Origin: Pseudolactococcus sp041800635
Lineage (GTDB): Bacteria; Bacillota; Bacilli; Lactobacillales; Streptococcaceae
NCBI GenBank assembly: GCA_047833645.1
Contig: CP181259.1
Coordinates: forward strand, 682,001-746,000
Reading direction: 5' to 3'
DNA: 64,000 nt
Shown: positions 32,526 through 41,279 of the stretch, in pieces
Layout of the letters: each line of letters starts with the position of its first letter
Position numbering within the stretch: the stretch's first letter is position 1
The notes under the pieces: model-generated
The model's database searches: none
The model's input: the letters and a program-made list of their open reading frames with translations, nothing else
What the model was told of the DNA's origin: nothing
Translations under genes and position numbers: made by a program

Positions 32526-32756
32526 ATGCTTTTCAAAGTCTTTTATCAAGAAACTAAAAAACGTAGCCCTAAACGCGAAACAACTCATTCACTCTACTTA
32601 GAGCTTGACACAACTGACGTTCGTCAAGGTGTCATTCAAGTCCGCGAAAACATGCGCGACAATACAGATTTTCATGTTGAATTTATCGATGCCATTAGTG
32701 ATGCGCAAGCAGCATACGAGAGAGACTCTGAAGGCTTCAACATCACAACCTTTTAA
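32526..32756 (+). CDS. rpoY: RNA polymerase epsilon subunit
   Basis: 76 residues (MLFKVFYQETKKRSPKRETT...), the DUF1447/RpoY family. Small auxiliary subunit of Firmicutes RNA polymerase. As usual it is directly followed by rnjA. Confidence 0.95.
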   Translation: MLFKVFYQETKKRSPKRETTHSLYLELDTTDVRQGVIQVRENMRDNTDFHVEFIDAISDAQAAYERDSEGFNITTF

Positions 32757-32766
32757 GCAACCTTAC

Positions 32767-32794
32767 AACTTGTGAGATTCATCACAAGTTTTTT
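32767..32794 (+). terminator. Terminator between rpoY and rnjA
   Basis: AACTTGTGA / TCACAAGTT stem, 6-nt loop, T run. Probably partial, so that rnjA receives reduced read-through. Confidence 0.8.
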
Positions 32795-32844
32795 AATAAA
32801 CGAAAAAATAAATCCTAACACATACAAAAATAGAAAAGAGAAAG

Positions 32845-34542
32845 ATGACTACAAATAGTTACACCAATCTAAACATCAAACCCGATGAAGTCGCGGTTTT
32901 CGCCATTGGCGGACTCGGCGAAATCGGTAAAAACACTTACGGTGTCGAGTATCAAGATGAGATTATCATCGTGGATGCCGGCATCAAATTCCCAGAAGAC
33001 GATTTGCTCGGCGTTGACTATGTTATCCCTGACTATAGCTACATCGTTGAAAATCAAGACCGCATCAAAGGTGTCTTCATCACCCATGGTCACGAAGACC
33101 ATATCGGTGGGATTCCTTTCCTCCTCAAACAAGCTAATGTACCCATCTATGCTGGTCCCTTATCCCTTGCTTTAATCCGTGGCAAACTGGAAGAACATGG
33201 CCTCTTGCGTGATGCTAAACTCTTTGAAATTCATCCTGATGATGAAATTGCTTTCAAATACTTGAAGCTCTCATTCTTCCGCACGACGCACTCTATTCCA
33301 GAGCCTATCGCTATGGTCATTGACACGCCGCAAGGTAAAATCGTTGCCACAGGTGACTTCAAGTTTGACTTCACACCCGTTGGTGAACCGGCTGACTTGC
33401 ACCGCATGGCTGCACTTGGTGAAGAAGGCGTGCTCCTGCTCCTTTCTGACTCCACAAATGCTGAAATTCCAACTTTCTCACATTCTGAAAAAGTGGTCGG
33501 CGCGTCTATCCAAAAAATCTTTGAGCGCATCGAAGGTCGGATTATCTTCGCGTCATTTGCCTCAAATATCTTCCGCTTGCAACAAGCCGTTGAAGGTGCC
33601 GTTAAGACGGGGCGTAAAATCGTTGTCTTCGGTCGCTCAATGGAAAAAGCCATTGTCAACGGGATTGAACTTGGGTATATCAAAGCACCAAAAGACACCT
33701 TCATTGAACCTGGTGAAGTCAATCAGTACCAACCCCATGAATTACTCATCATGTGTACTGGCTCACAAGGTGAACCCATGGCTGCGCTCAGTCGAATCGC
33801 CAATGGTATGCACCGTTTTGTGACCTTGCAAATGGGTGACACCGTTGTCTTCTCCTCTAATGCCATTCCTGGAAATACCCACGGCGTGAATCAGTTGATC
33901 AACCGGATCTCTGAGGCCGGCGCTAAAGTCATCTATGGTAAGATGAACAACATTCATACCTCTGGACATGGTGGTCAGCAAGAGCAGAAACTGATGCTTC
34001 GCTTGATTAAACCGAAGTATTTCATGCCTGTTCATGGGGAATACCGGATGTTGAAAATTCATGCGGGGCTTGCCCAAGATACGGGTGTGCCGAAAGACAA
34101 CTGTTTCATTTTTGAAAATGGTGATGTTCTAGCCTTGACCGCTGATTCTGCACGTCCTGCTGGGCACTTCAATGCTCAAGATACTTACGTTGATGGTAAT
34201 GGTATCGGAGATATCGGCAATGCTGTCCTGCGTGATCGTCATGAACTGTCAGAAGATGGCGTCGTCCTTGCTGTTGCAACGGTTGACTTCAAGAGCAAGA
34301 TGATCCTTGCCGGTCCTGACATGCTCAGCCGTGGCTTCATCTATATGCGTGAGTCCGGCGATTTAATTCGCTCAGGTCAACGCGTCTTGTTCAATGCCAT
34401 TCGTAAAGCTATGAATGATGAAAATGCTAATGAAGCAAGTGTGGCACGCGCCATGACAGATGCAATTAAACCCTTCTTCTATCGTGAGTTAGAACGCGAA
34501 CCGATCATTATCCCAATGGTCTTAACACCTGATAAAAAATAA
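32845..34542 (+). CDS. rnjA: Ribonuclease J1
   Basis: 565 residues. Seen: metallo-beta-lactamase motif THGHEDHIGGIPFLL, ATGDFKFDFTP, LLSDSTNAE, beta-CASP region with TGSQGEPMAALSR and HTSGHGGQQEQKLM, then MPVHGEYRML. Endo- and 5'-3' exoribonuclease for mRNA decay and rRNA maturation. Start ATG with AAAGAGAAAG. Confidence 0.97.
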   Translation: MTTNSYTNLNIKPDEVAVFAIGGLGEIGKNTYGVEYQDEIIIVDAGIKFPEDDLLGVDYVIPDYSYIVENQDRIKGVFITHGHEDHIGGIPFLLKQANVPIYAGPLSLALIRGKLEEHGLLRDAKLFEIHPDDEIAFKYLKLSFFRTTHSIPEPIAMVIDTPQGKIVATGDFKFDFTPVGEPADLHRMAALGEEGVLLLLSDSTNAEIPTFSHSEKVVGASIQKIFERIEGRIIFASFASNIFRLQQAVEGAVKTGRKIVVFGRSMEKAIVNGIELGYIKAPKDTFIEPGEVNQYQPHELLIMCTGSQGEPMAALSRIANGMHRFVTLQMGDTVVFSSNAIPGNTHGVNQLINRISEAGAKVIYGKMNNIHTSGHGGQQEQKLMLRLIKPKYFMPVHGEYRMLKIHAGLAQDTGVPKDNCFIFENGDVLALTADSARPAGHFNAQDTYVDGNGIGDIGNAVLRDRHELSEDGVVLAVATVDFKSKMILAGPDMLSRGFIYMRESGDLIRSGQRVLFNAIRKAMNDENANEASVARAMTDAIKPFFYRELEREPIIIPMVLTPDKK

Positions 34543-34553
34543 AAGATACAAAA

Positions 34554-34815
34554 GAGTCTGGAACCAAAATCTTCAGTCTCTAAAAGAGAAAAGCAAACTG
34601 ATTAGCTTGCTTTTCTTTTTTTTCGAATTGTTTTGGTAAAAGAATCCCGATTTGGTATAAAAATAGCGAATTTCTAACCGATTTCGCATTGTTTATTACA
34701 ACTTGATGATGCTGTTTTACAATGTATCAAAAAAGCTGCACTGAAATAGACTATGACCAATTTCAATTAATATTGAAGATTGTTCATAGTCTATTTTTTG
34801 ACTTTTGTTCCAGCC
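34554..34815. repeat. Composite structured repeat R2 between convergent genes
   Basis: Same plan as R1: starts GAGTCTGGAAC, contains a single degenerate copy of the core unit (GGTATAAAAATAGCG, ACCGATTTCGCATTGTTT), then a hairpin of about 22 bp (AATAGACTATGA at 34745 with TCATAGTCTATT at 34784, continued by CAATTTCAAT/ATTGAA-ATTG), T run and GACTTTTGTTCCAGCC. Lies between rnjA and add. Confidence 0.7.
34587..34623 (+). terminator. rnjA terminator
   Basis: AGAAAAGCAA / TTGCTTTTCT stem, 10-nt loop, T run. It lies within repeat R2. Confidence 0.85.
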
Positions 34816-34829
34816 TTTTTTTGCTATCT

Positions 34830-35831
34830 TTAAAATTCTTTTGCTAAAGTCTCACGTTGCTCTGGTGACATGAAACTGGCGTCAAAGGCATGACGGGCGA
34901 TCTGACGGAACTCCGTCTCGCTCAAGTCATACCAGTCTGCAATTTTTTCATATTCATCATTCAAGGTTGTGCCTGAAACGGTGCGGTTATCTGTATTAAT
35001 CGTCACTCTAACATCAGCATCAAAAAGTTGCTTGAAAGGATAGTTGGCCAATTTATCAACCGCCTTGGTCTGAAAATTAGAGGTTGGGGCCATTTCGACC
35101 GTAATTTTATCAGCGACTAATGACGGCCAGCTTTCAGGGATGTCTTTTAACGCCACGCCATGACCGATCCGACTAGCACCCGCTTTGATAGCATCTAGCA
35201 CATTTTGGGCACAGCCACATTCGCCAGCGTGTAGGGTCAGCGGAATGCCGTTGGCTTTGACTCTTTCTAAGACCGACGCGAAGGCTTCTGGAAAGCCATC
35301 TGCTTCTACTCCCGCCAGATCAAAACCTGCCAGATGCGTCAAGCCACCGGCTGCAAATAAATCGACGACAGTTAGGACACTGTCGACAGATTCATGACGC
35401 ATGCCACAGAGTAGGGCATTGGCTTTAACTTGGAAATCACGTTCGCCAGCTGCTAGGCCTCGTGTGACCGCTGCGACGATTTGGGTTAGGGTCAGACCGC
35501 CAGCCGTGTGCAGAGTTGGCGCAAAGCGGATTTCCATGTAGCGGATTTTGTCTTTCTTGGCTTGCTCAAGGATGTCGTAGGCGGCCAACTCAAGCGCTGC
35601 TTCCGTTTGTAACATCGGCAGGACGAAGTCAAAGGGCGCAAGATAGTCCATCAGGCTTTCTGCTTCTTGGGGCGCTGTGATTTTTTGGCGCAAGGCGTCA
35701 TCTGAAACAGGCAGCTCAATCCCCGCATCTTGGGCGAGGCGCCGAATCGTTTGCATCGAAATTGACCCATCCAGATGGCAGTGCAGTTCTATTTTAGGTA
35801 ACTTTTCGATTGTTGCTCGCGATGTCCGCAT
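34830..35831 (-). CDS. add: Adenosine deaminase
   Basis: 333 residues. Seen: KIELHCHLDGSIS (zinc His pair), MEIRFAP, TLHAGECG, IGHGVALK and the late VTINTDNRTVSGT with the catalytic Asp. Converts adenosine to inosine in purine salvage. Start ATG with GAGAGGAG upstream. Next to a nuclease gene, so both could serve nucleotide scavenging, but this is inference. Confidence 0.96.
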   Translation of the reverse strand: MRTSRATIEKLPKIELHCHLDGSISMQTIRRLAQDAGIELPVSDDALRQKITAPQEAESLMDYLAPFDFVLPMLQTEAALELAAYDILEQAKKDKIRYMEIRFAPTLHTAGGLTLTQIVAAVTRGLAAGERDFQVKANALLCGMRHESVDSVLTVVDLFAAGGLTHLAGFDLAGVEADGFPEAFASVLERVKANGIPLTLHAGECGCAQNVLDAIKAGASRIGHGVALKDIPESWPSLVADKITVEMAPTSNFQTKAVDKLANYPFKQLFDADVRVTINTDNRTVSGTTLNDEYEKIADWYDLSETEFRQIARHAFDASFMSPEQRETLAKEF

Positions 35832-35849
35832 GAACGACGCTCCTCTCTC

Positions 35850-36671
35850 TTACTTGGTTTTTGTCCCGACACCCGTCAGGTAATCAATCTGATAGCCCGG
35901 CTGAACATTAAAAACATAGACATTTAAATCATAGGCCTTGCCATTGTCTTCGATCGATTTAGCCATCATCTGCACGCCGCGTGGCAGCAACTCATCGCCC
36001 TGATAAACCGGCGTGACCTGATAGCGTACGTGCAACTTCTTCTTATAGAAGAGAACATCCGAAATCTGCGTCTCGAAATCCTGCATCCCCGGCGAATTCA
36101 TGGCCCGCGTGCCCGTCACCAAATTCTCCCGACTGCCCGCATCACCCGAAAACATCCAAGCCACCAAATGGCTGCGATTATAAAGCGTCACCTGACCACC
36201 CTTAAAATAAATCTGCTGATTGTTAGAGCGACCATTGTAGGCCCAGCCCGCAGGATTATTAGGAATCCTTGGCCGGACCATGGTTTTGACCTGCAGATAA
36301 CGGTTGTAACTCAGACGTGCATTGGCTTGAGTCGCTCTGCCTAACCGATCGAGAGGTGAAAACTTCAGCCAGTCATCCTGATCGGACTCCTGTGCCAGCT
36401 CTGCAGCAGAAAAAGTCGACTTGCCACCATTGAGCTTGACAGAGTAAGTATCAGAGCCATCCCATTTTAGTTTGAGCAGTTCTTCGCTATTGCTGGCCTT
36501 AATGACCTTTTCTTGTGAAAAGGGGGGGTGAGCGCCTGATTGTGAGTAGATAAAATAACCCACAAAGCCTAGAACAAGGACGATAACGACGATTAGTTGC
36601 TGGGTTCGTGTCAGGCTACTAAAGATTTTTTCGCCATTTTTGATTAATTTTTTCTGATCAGATTTTTTCAA
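35850..36671 (-). CDS. Membrane-anchored DNA/RNA non-specific endonuclease (EndA-like)
   Basis: 273 residues. Seen: one N-terminal membrane helix (LIVVIVLVLGFVGYFIYSQ), then the beta-beta-alpha-metal nuclease domain with LYNRSHLVAWMFSGD (catalytic His; the usual D-R-G-H is N-R-S-H here), SRENLVTGTRAMNSPGM with the metal Asn, and LHVRYQVTPVY. Family knowledge: EndA-type nucleases degrade one DNA strand at uptake or extracellular DNA. Overlaps the sprT-like gene by 4 bp, so it belongs to the tex-sprT unit. Confidence 0.9.
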   Translation of the reverse strand: MKKSDQKKLIKNGEKIFSSLTRTQQLIVVIVLVLGFVGYFIYSQSGAHPPFSQEKVIKASNSEELLKLKWDGSDTYSVKLNGGKSTFSAAELAQESDQDDWLKFSPLDRLGRATQANARLSYNRYLQVKTMVRPRIPNNPAGWAYNGRSNNQQIYFKGGQVTLYNRSHLVAWMFSGDAGSRENLVTGTRAMNSPGMQDFETQISDVLFYKKKLHVRYQVTPVYQGDELLPRGVQMMAKSIEDNGKAYDLNVYVFNVQPGYQIDYLTGVGTKTK

Positions 36672-37150
36672 GGCTTTCTCCCTTCTCGATTTTGCGCACT
36701 ATCTTGTGTTGTCTTTAGCTGTAATTTGCCACGACATTTGCCGCAGCGATATTTTTTGACATCTAAGCGTCGGCGGCGATGGTAAGTTTGACCACAGGAT
36801 AGACACGTGTAAATCAAATACGGAACATCCGGCAAGGGTGGCGCAAAGCGTAAGCCACCGACTTGTGACAGGAGCGCTTTGAAATCTCGATCACCATGCT
36901 TGTAGCCGCGACCTTCACGATAAAGGTGGTAATGCACCAGCTCATGCTGGACGATTTGCCGGAAGATATCTTCTGAGAAGGCGTCATACATCTTTTCATT
37001 GAAATCCAGATGTAAATCCTTGGGAAAAAACCGACCACCGGTCGATTTCAGTCGGCCATTAAACTTGACCTCATGTTCAAAAGGTTTGCCAAAGTCTGTT
37101 AGCGAGACCCATTGGACAAAGGCCAGGAGTGCATCATTTTTGTTTGTCAT
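36668..37150 (-). CDS. SprT-like zinc metalloprotease-fold protein
   Basis: 160 residues. Seen: HELVHYHLYREGRGYKHGDR with the HExxH motif, and a C-terminal zinc ribbon with CLSC and CGKC. Start at 37150 (MTNKND) lies inside the end of tex, overlap 17 bp. SprT proteins are linked to protein-DNA crosslink repair in eukaryotes; role in bacteria is unclear. Follows tex as in many Firmicutes. Confidence 0.9.
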   Translation of the reverse strand: MTNKNDALLAFVQWVSLTDFGKPFEHEVKFNGRLKSTGGRFFPKDLHLDFNEKMYDAFSEDIFRQIVQHELVHYHLYREGRGYKHGDRDFKALLSQVGGLRFAPPLPDVPYLIYTCLSCGQTYHRRRRLDVKKYRCGKCRGKLQLKTTQDSAQNREGRKP

Positions 37151-39296
37151 CTGTTTCAGGTAAGGCTTTGGGTTCAACCATTGATAAGCCGACTTTGCTA
37201 CCACGGCTTTGGTCGATTTGGTAGACCCAAACGGTTACAATCTGACCAACAGCCACAACACTTGACGGATCTTTCACGAATTTTTTAGCCATGCGAGAGA
37301 CATGGACCAAACCATCTTCTTTAATGCCAATATCAACAAAGGCACCAAAATCAACGACGTTGCGGATAACGCCTTCCAGTTTTTGACCGACACGCAAATC
37401 TTTGACCGATAAAACGTCTGATCGTAAGATTGGGGCGTCAAAATCATCCCGTAAATCACGACCCGGTTTCAGCAAGTCTGAAATGATGTCTTTTAGCGTC
37501 GCTTTACCAACTGCTAGTTGATCCGCGAGTTGATTGAGGTCAGCTTTTTCAAGCTTAGCACGCGCCGCATCGTCCAACTCCTGGATGCCAAATTCAGCGA
37601 ACAATTGATCGACAACCTTGTATGACTCTGGGTGAACGCCAGTATTATCAAGGATATTGGCACTGTTAGGAATCCGCAAGAAGCCAGCTGCTTGCTCAAA
37701 AGCTTTGGCGCCTAAACGTGGCACCTTGTTGATTTCCTTGCGTGACGTGATCACACCGTTTTCTTCTCGGTAAGCCACGATATTTTTAGCAATAGTCGCG
37801 TTCAAGCCTGCAACATGTGACAGTAAGCTGGCACTTGCTGTATTGACATTGACTCCGACTTGGTTGACCACTGTTTCAACAACGAAATCCAGATTTTCTG
37901 TCAATTTTTTCTCAGACACATCATGTTGATATTGACCGACACCGATGGCTTTTGGCTCGATTTTTACCAATTCGGCTAATGGATCTTGCAGACGACGGGC
38001 GATTGAAATGGCTGAACGTTTTTCAACGGTCAAATCAGGAAATTCTTCACGCGCCAAAGGACTGGCTGAATAGACAGACGCACCGCTTTCCGACACGATA
38101 ACGTATTTGGCAGATAAGTGATTGTCTTTGATCACGTCTGAAACAAACTGCTCACTTTCTCGCGATGCTGTCCCATTGCCGATGGCAATCATTTCCACTT
38201 CGTAATCTGTGATCAGCTTGGTGAGTTCCACTTTCGCCTGTTCGATTTGCTTAGCAGAAGCCGGTTTGACGGGGTAAATCACCGTCGTCATCAGCATCTT
38301 ACCAGTTTTGTCGACAATGGCGATCTTGGCACCTGTTCTAAAGGCCGGGTCAAAACCAAGGACAACCTTGCCTTTCAGCGGTGCGACAAGCAAGAGATTC
38401 CGCAGGTTTTTACCAAAGGTTTCAATCGCACCATCTTCCGCACGCTCTTTGAGCTCAGCACGAACATTGCGCTCCATAGCTGGGATGATCTTTGATTTGA
38501 GGGCTTCGTTGATAGCTGTTTTCAGGTAAGCATTGGTTTTAGCGTTGTAGCGGCTCTCAAACATAAGCGTCATCTTATCGACATTATGCTCAAACTTAAC
38601 CGTCAAAATTCCAAGCTTTTCACCGCGGTTAACCGCCAAAACCCGATAATTCGGGATTTCAGACAGTTTATCCGAAAAATCATAGTAAATCTGGAAGACA
38701 TTTTTCTCATCCAGACTCCCATCTTTTTCAGTCGTCATCAAGCGTGAATTTTGCTTGATTTCATTGAGTACCCAAGCCCGCATCTTCACATCTTCAGAAA
38801 TGGCCTCAGATAAGATATCAAGGGCTCCTGAAATGGCATCGTCAGCTGATGGGACCTCTTCGTTTAGATAGTCCTCAGCACTTGTTGCGACGTCACCATT
38901 TTGCATGATGACCTTAGCCAAACCAAACAAGCCACGTTCCTTAGCGATCATCGCCTTCGTCCGACGTTTGGTTTTATAAGGGAGGTAAAATTCTTCAACT
39001 TCTGACAATTTTTCAGCCGCTAGAATATTTTTCTTGAGATCATCTGACAGCTTACCCAGTGCTTCAATTTTCGTCAGGACTGCCGTTTTACGCTCATCTA
39101 ATTTGATGGCACGGTCATTTTCATCCACGATGGCCTTGATTTGAACTTCATCCAAATCACCTGTCGCTTCTTTCCGGTAACGCGCGATAAAGGGAATGGT
39201 ATTACCTTCGCTGGTCAAGTCTAAAACCTGCTGGATTTGCTTAGGTGAAATTGACAATAAAGCTGAAATTTTCTCGATTTGTTCATTAGTTTTCAT
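37134..39296 (-). CDS. tex: Tex-family transcription accessory / RNA-binding protein
   Basis: 720 residues. Seen in order: Tex N-terminal helical domain (IPFIARYRKEATGDLDEV), YqgF RNase-H-like domain (VLGFDPAFRTGAKIAIVD), helix-hairpin-helix region (NTASASLLSHVAGLNATIAK), and S1 domain (GVIRNVVDFGAFVDIGIKED). Binds nucleic acid; affects expression of several genes in other bacteria. Start at 39296; there is no Shine-Dalgarno and the promoter predicts RNA starting on the ATG. Confidence 0.95.
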   Translation of the reverse strand: MKTNEQIEKISALLSISPKQIQQVLDLTSEGNTIPFIARYRKEATGDLDEVQIKAIVDENDRAIKLDERKTAVLTKIEALGKLSDDLKKNILAAEKLSEVEEFYLPYKTKRRTKAMIAKERGLFGLAKVIMQNGDVATSAEDYLNEEVPSADDAISGALDILSEAISEDVKMRAWVLNEIKQNSRLMTTEKDGSLDEKNVFQIYYDFSDKLSEIPNYRVLAVNRGEKLGILTVKFEHNVDKMTLMFESRYNAKTNAYLKTAINEALKSKIIPAMERNVRAELKERAEDGAIETFGKNLRNLLLVAPLKGKVVLGFDPAFRTGAKIAIVDKTGKMLMTTVIYPVKPASAKQIEQAKVELTKLITDYEVEMIAIGNGTASRESEQFVSDVIKDNHLSAKYVIVSESGASVYSASPLAREEFPDLTVEKRSAISIARRLQDPLAELVKIEPKAIGVGQYQHDVSEKKLTENLDFVVETVVNQVGVNVNTASASLLSHVAGLNATIAKNIVAYREENGVITSRKEINKVPRLGAKAFEQAAGFLRIPNSANILDNTGVHPESYKVVDQLFAEFGIQELDDAARAKLEKADLNQLADQLAVGKATLKDIISDLLKPGRDLRDDFDAPILRSDVLSVKDLRVGQKLEGVIRNVVDFGAFVDIGIKEDGLVHVSRMAKKFVKDPSSVVAVGQIVTVWVYQIDQSRGSKVGLSMVEPKALPETDDKQK

Positions 39297-39302
39297 TATG
39301 CT

Positions 39303-39308
39303 ATTATA
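39303..39308 (-). promoter_or_regulatory. tex extended -10 promoter, leaderless transcript predicted
   Basis: TGG then TATAAT (39308-39303), six bases, then ATG. Predicted RNA start equals the A of the start codon. No recognisable -35. Confidence 0.65.
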
Positions 39309-39446
39309 CCAAAAAAAGGCCTGCTCTGCCTCTAAATTCGACAAGCTGATTTTGATCGTGAGTTGTCAATCAAGTCTCATCATCGCGACAGTTTTAAAAT
39401 ATGTTAAAATAGGATTAATCTCATCACGAAAAGGAGTTAGAAACCG

Positions 39447-40022
39447 TTGCGAAAATTTATCATCTATTTCAGCAGTTTATTGGTCACATTTAGCCTGAGT
39501 TATGCGACGATTACTTGGCTGATTATGCCCGTTCTCACACGCTATCCAAATCTGCTTAAGGTCATTGACCATTTTGACCATACCGCATTAACTTTGATAC
39601 TCTTATTAACGCTGATCGTCTGGTTGTTTGGCATCCAGTATCACCTCAAACGATTTTCAGTTATTTATCTCTATCTGGCCTTTAGTGTGTATGCATTACT
39701 GCTATTCATGGTACTTTTTACTAAAACAACGGATTTTCAAGCGACATCACTGAATCCTTTTGATTTTATAAAAGCTGATACCAGAACGATCCAGGAGGCG
39801 GTGTTAAATATTCTCTACTTTATTCCTTTAAGTGGCCTTTATGGTATCAATACTGATTTCAAACAGTTTGTCATTGTCAGTTTGGTCACACTTTTAGGAA
39901 TTGAAACCATTCAGTTTGTTTTCTATCTGGGCACATTTGCCATCAGTGATATTCTCTTGAATTTTTTGGGTTGTTTGATTGGGTATTATTGTTGTTGGGA
40001 GATTAAGAGGCGGTTGAGTTGA
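39447..40022 (+). CDS. VanZ-like membrane protein
   Basis: 191 residues, five to six membrane helices, with the VanZ core NPFDFIKADTRTIQEAVLNILYFIPLSG split over two helices and IETIQFVFYLGTFAISDILLNFLGCLIGY. Function of stand-alone VanZ-like proteins is not settled; linked to envelope and glycopeptide tolerance. Start is TTG with AAAGGAG 10 nt upstream. Confidence 0.85.
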   Translation: MRKFIIYFSSLLVTFSLSYATITWLIMPVLTRYPNLLKVIDHFDHTALTLILLLTLIVWLFGIQYHLKRFSVIYLYLAFSVYALLLFMVLFTKTTDFQATSLNPFDFIKADTRTIQEAVLNILYFIPLSGLYGINTDFKQFVIVSLVTLLGIETIQFVFYLGTFAISDILLNFLGCLIGYYCCWEIKRRLS

Positions 40023-40044
40023 GCTAACCTAAAAGCATACTAAA

Positions 40045-40096
40045 AATAGACAGTAGATGCAACTCGAATGGTATCGAGATACATCTACTGTCTATT
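40045..40096. repeat. Long hairpin R3, third member of the repeat family
   Basis: Perfect 15-bp arms AATAGACAGTAGATG / CATCTACTGTCTATT with inner CTCGA/TCGAG stem; downstream GGATTTCATCCCAA resembles the end motif of R1 and R2. Again between convergent genes. Confidence 0.75.
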
Positions 40097-40122
40097 TATA
40101 TGAGGATTTCATCCCAAATATC

Positions 40123-40700
40123 TTATTTTTTATTTTTTAGCGCCATGATAATGTATAAAATTGTACGCTGATTAACCACTAACATGCCACAAAACAAAAG
40201 GGCAAGACCAAAATACAAAAATTCACTCGGTAGATAAAACAAACATAAAATTTGTGCCAAAACGATCAATAAATTACTGATAAAAATTCGCCATTTAATC
40301 TGAATCGCCACAAATTTTTGCGTATCTTTAACACGCAATAAAAATGTTGTCAAGAATCCTAGCATTGAAGCTAATCCAGCACCATTCAAGCCAATGGTGG
40401 GTAGCAGCACCACTTGGAGTAGGACACAAACAATGGCACCATAGATAGATGTCATAAATACGCCTTTTGTTTGGCCGCAATATAATTGGTCCCAAAAAAT
40501 CCAGAAAATGAGGAAAATAACATCGCCAACATAAAGAAGGGGACATATTGCCATGAACTTGCATAGTCACTTGAAACGACTTTTTCGACAACTGGTTTAA
40601 GCACAATCATAAAAGCTGATGTCCCAAACAATAGAAAAGTTGCTAAGTAGTGAAAAACATCCGAATAATATTTTGATTTTTGATGAGAATTATAGGGCAC
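40123..40700 (-). pseudogene. Polysaccharide flippase (Wzx/RfbX-like) C-terminal remnant
   Basis: Only the last roughly 190 residues are left, in two frames. First piece (40700-40452): KSKYYSDVFHYLATFLLFG, GTNYIAAKQ. Second piece (to 40123): TKGVFMTSIYGAIVCVLL, LNGAGLASMLGFLTTFLLRV. They join if the frame is shifted near 40463-40474. The N-terminal half is missing and replaced by the 18-bp sequence shared with 20865-20882. Member of the multi-helix lipid-sugar exporters; no glycosyltransferase genes accompany it. Confidence 0.85.
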
Positions 40701-40710
40701 CTCTAATAAC
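40693..40710. repeat. 18-bp repeat shared with 20865-20882
   Basis: TAGGGCACCTCTAATAAC at the exact break point of the flippase remnant. Confidence 0.6.
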
Positions 40711-41222
40711 TACCAATTAATTCACCTCTAAATGAAATTAGAAAAAAATAACTTTAAACTAATATTATGGGATTTACAACAAATTAAAATAACAAACACC
40801 ACGAGAAAGATGACTAAGCTAAAATTTGATTGACCAAACAACCTGTATGCAATCATCACCACTCTCAACAGTTCACAAATCTGTGAAGTTTTTTTATTAC
40901 ACTGATAACTTTTACAATACCTTGCATTTTTAAGAATTGAACCCATTCAACACTTTGACGTATCAGACGGCTTTGCTTCTCAACTTGTGTGACTTTTTTT
41001 CGCTTCCATTTCCAAAAAAATAGACCTCCCAAAACTGGAAAGTCTAAGTCTTTATCCTATAATTTTTTCTTGTGCTTATATCATCGAAATAGCTGATTGG
41101 CTTGTCTTAATTCCGCATGTACCTCTACAAAATCCATCACAATAATGTTTGCTGCACAATTTTCAATCAGCAAAATATCCCCATTCCCAATCGGACGCTA
41201 ATCTCGGTAAACAGTTTTTAGA
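40711..41222. other. Gene debris between flippase remnant and sufB
   Basis: No intact gene. Minus-strand pieces: a hydrophobic stretch near 40728-40830 (FSLVIFLVVFVILICC), a hairpin terminator at 41013-41046 (TAGAC...GTCTA with T run), and a short protein-like frame 41081-41194 containing GNGDILLIENCAANIIVMDF. These look like leftovers of former genes. Confidence 0.45.
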
Positions 41223-41267
41223 AAAAACAAAAAGCGATAAACCCTTATAACATAAGGCTTCTCGCTT
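41223..41267 (-). terminator. suf operon terminator
   Basis: AAGCGA...CCTTAT / ATAAGG...TCGCTT two-part stem with a T-rich tail on the minus strand. Confidence 0.75.
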
Positions 41268-41279
41268 ATCAAACAAGTC

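Noticed and set aside
40728..40946. 72-codon minus-strand frame with a hydrophobic stretch
   Set aside because: Start lacks a ribosome site and it lies in debris between broken genes; noted only as part of the remnant region.
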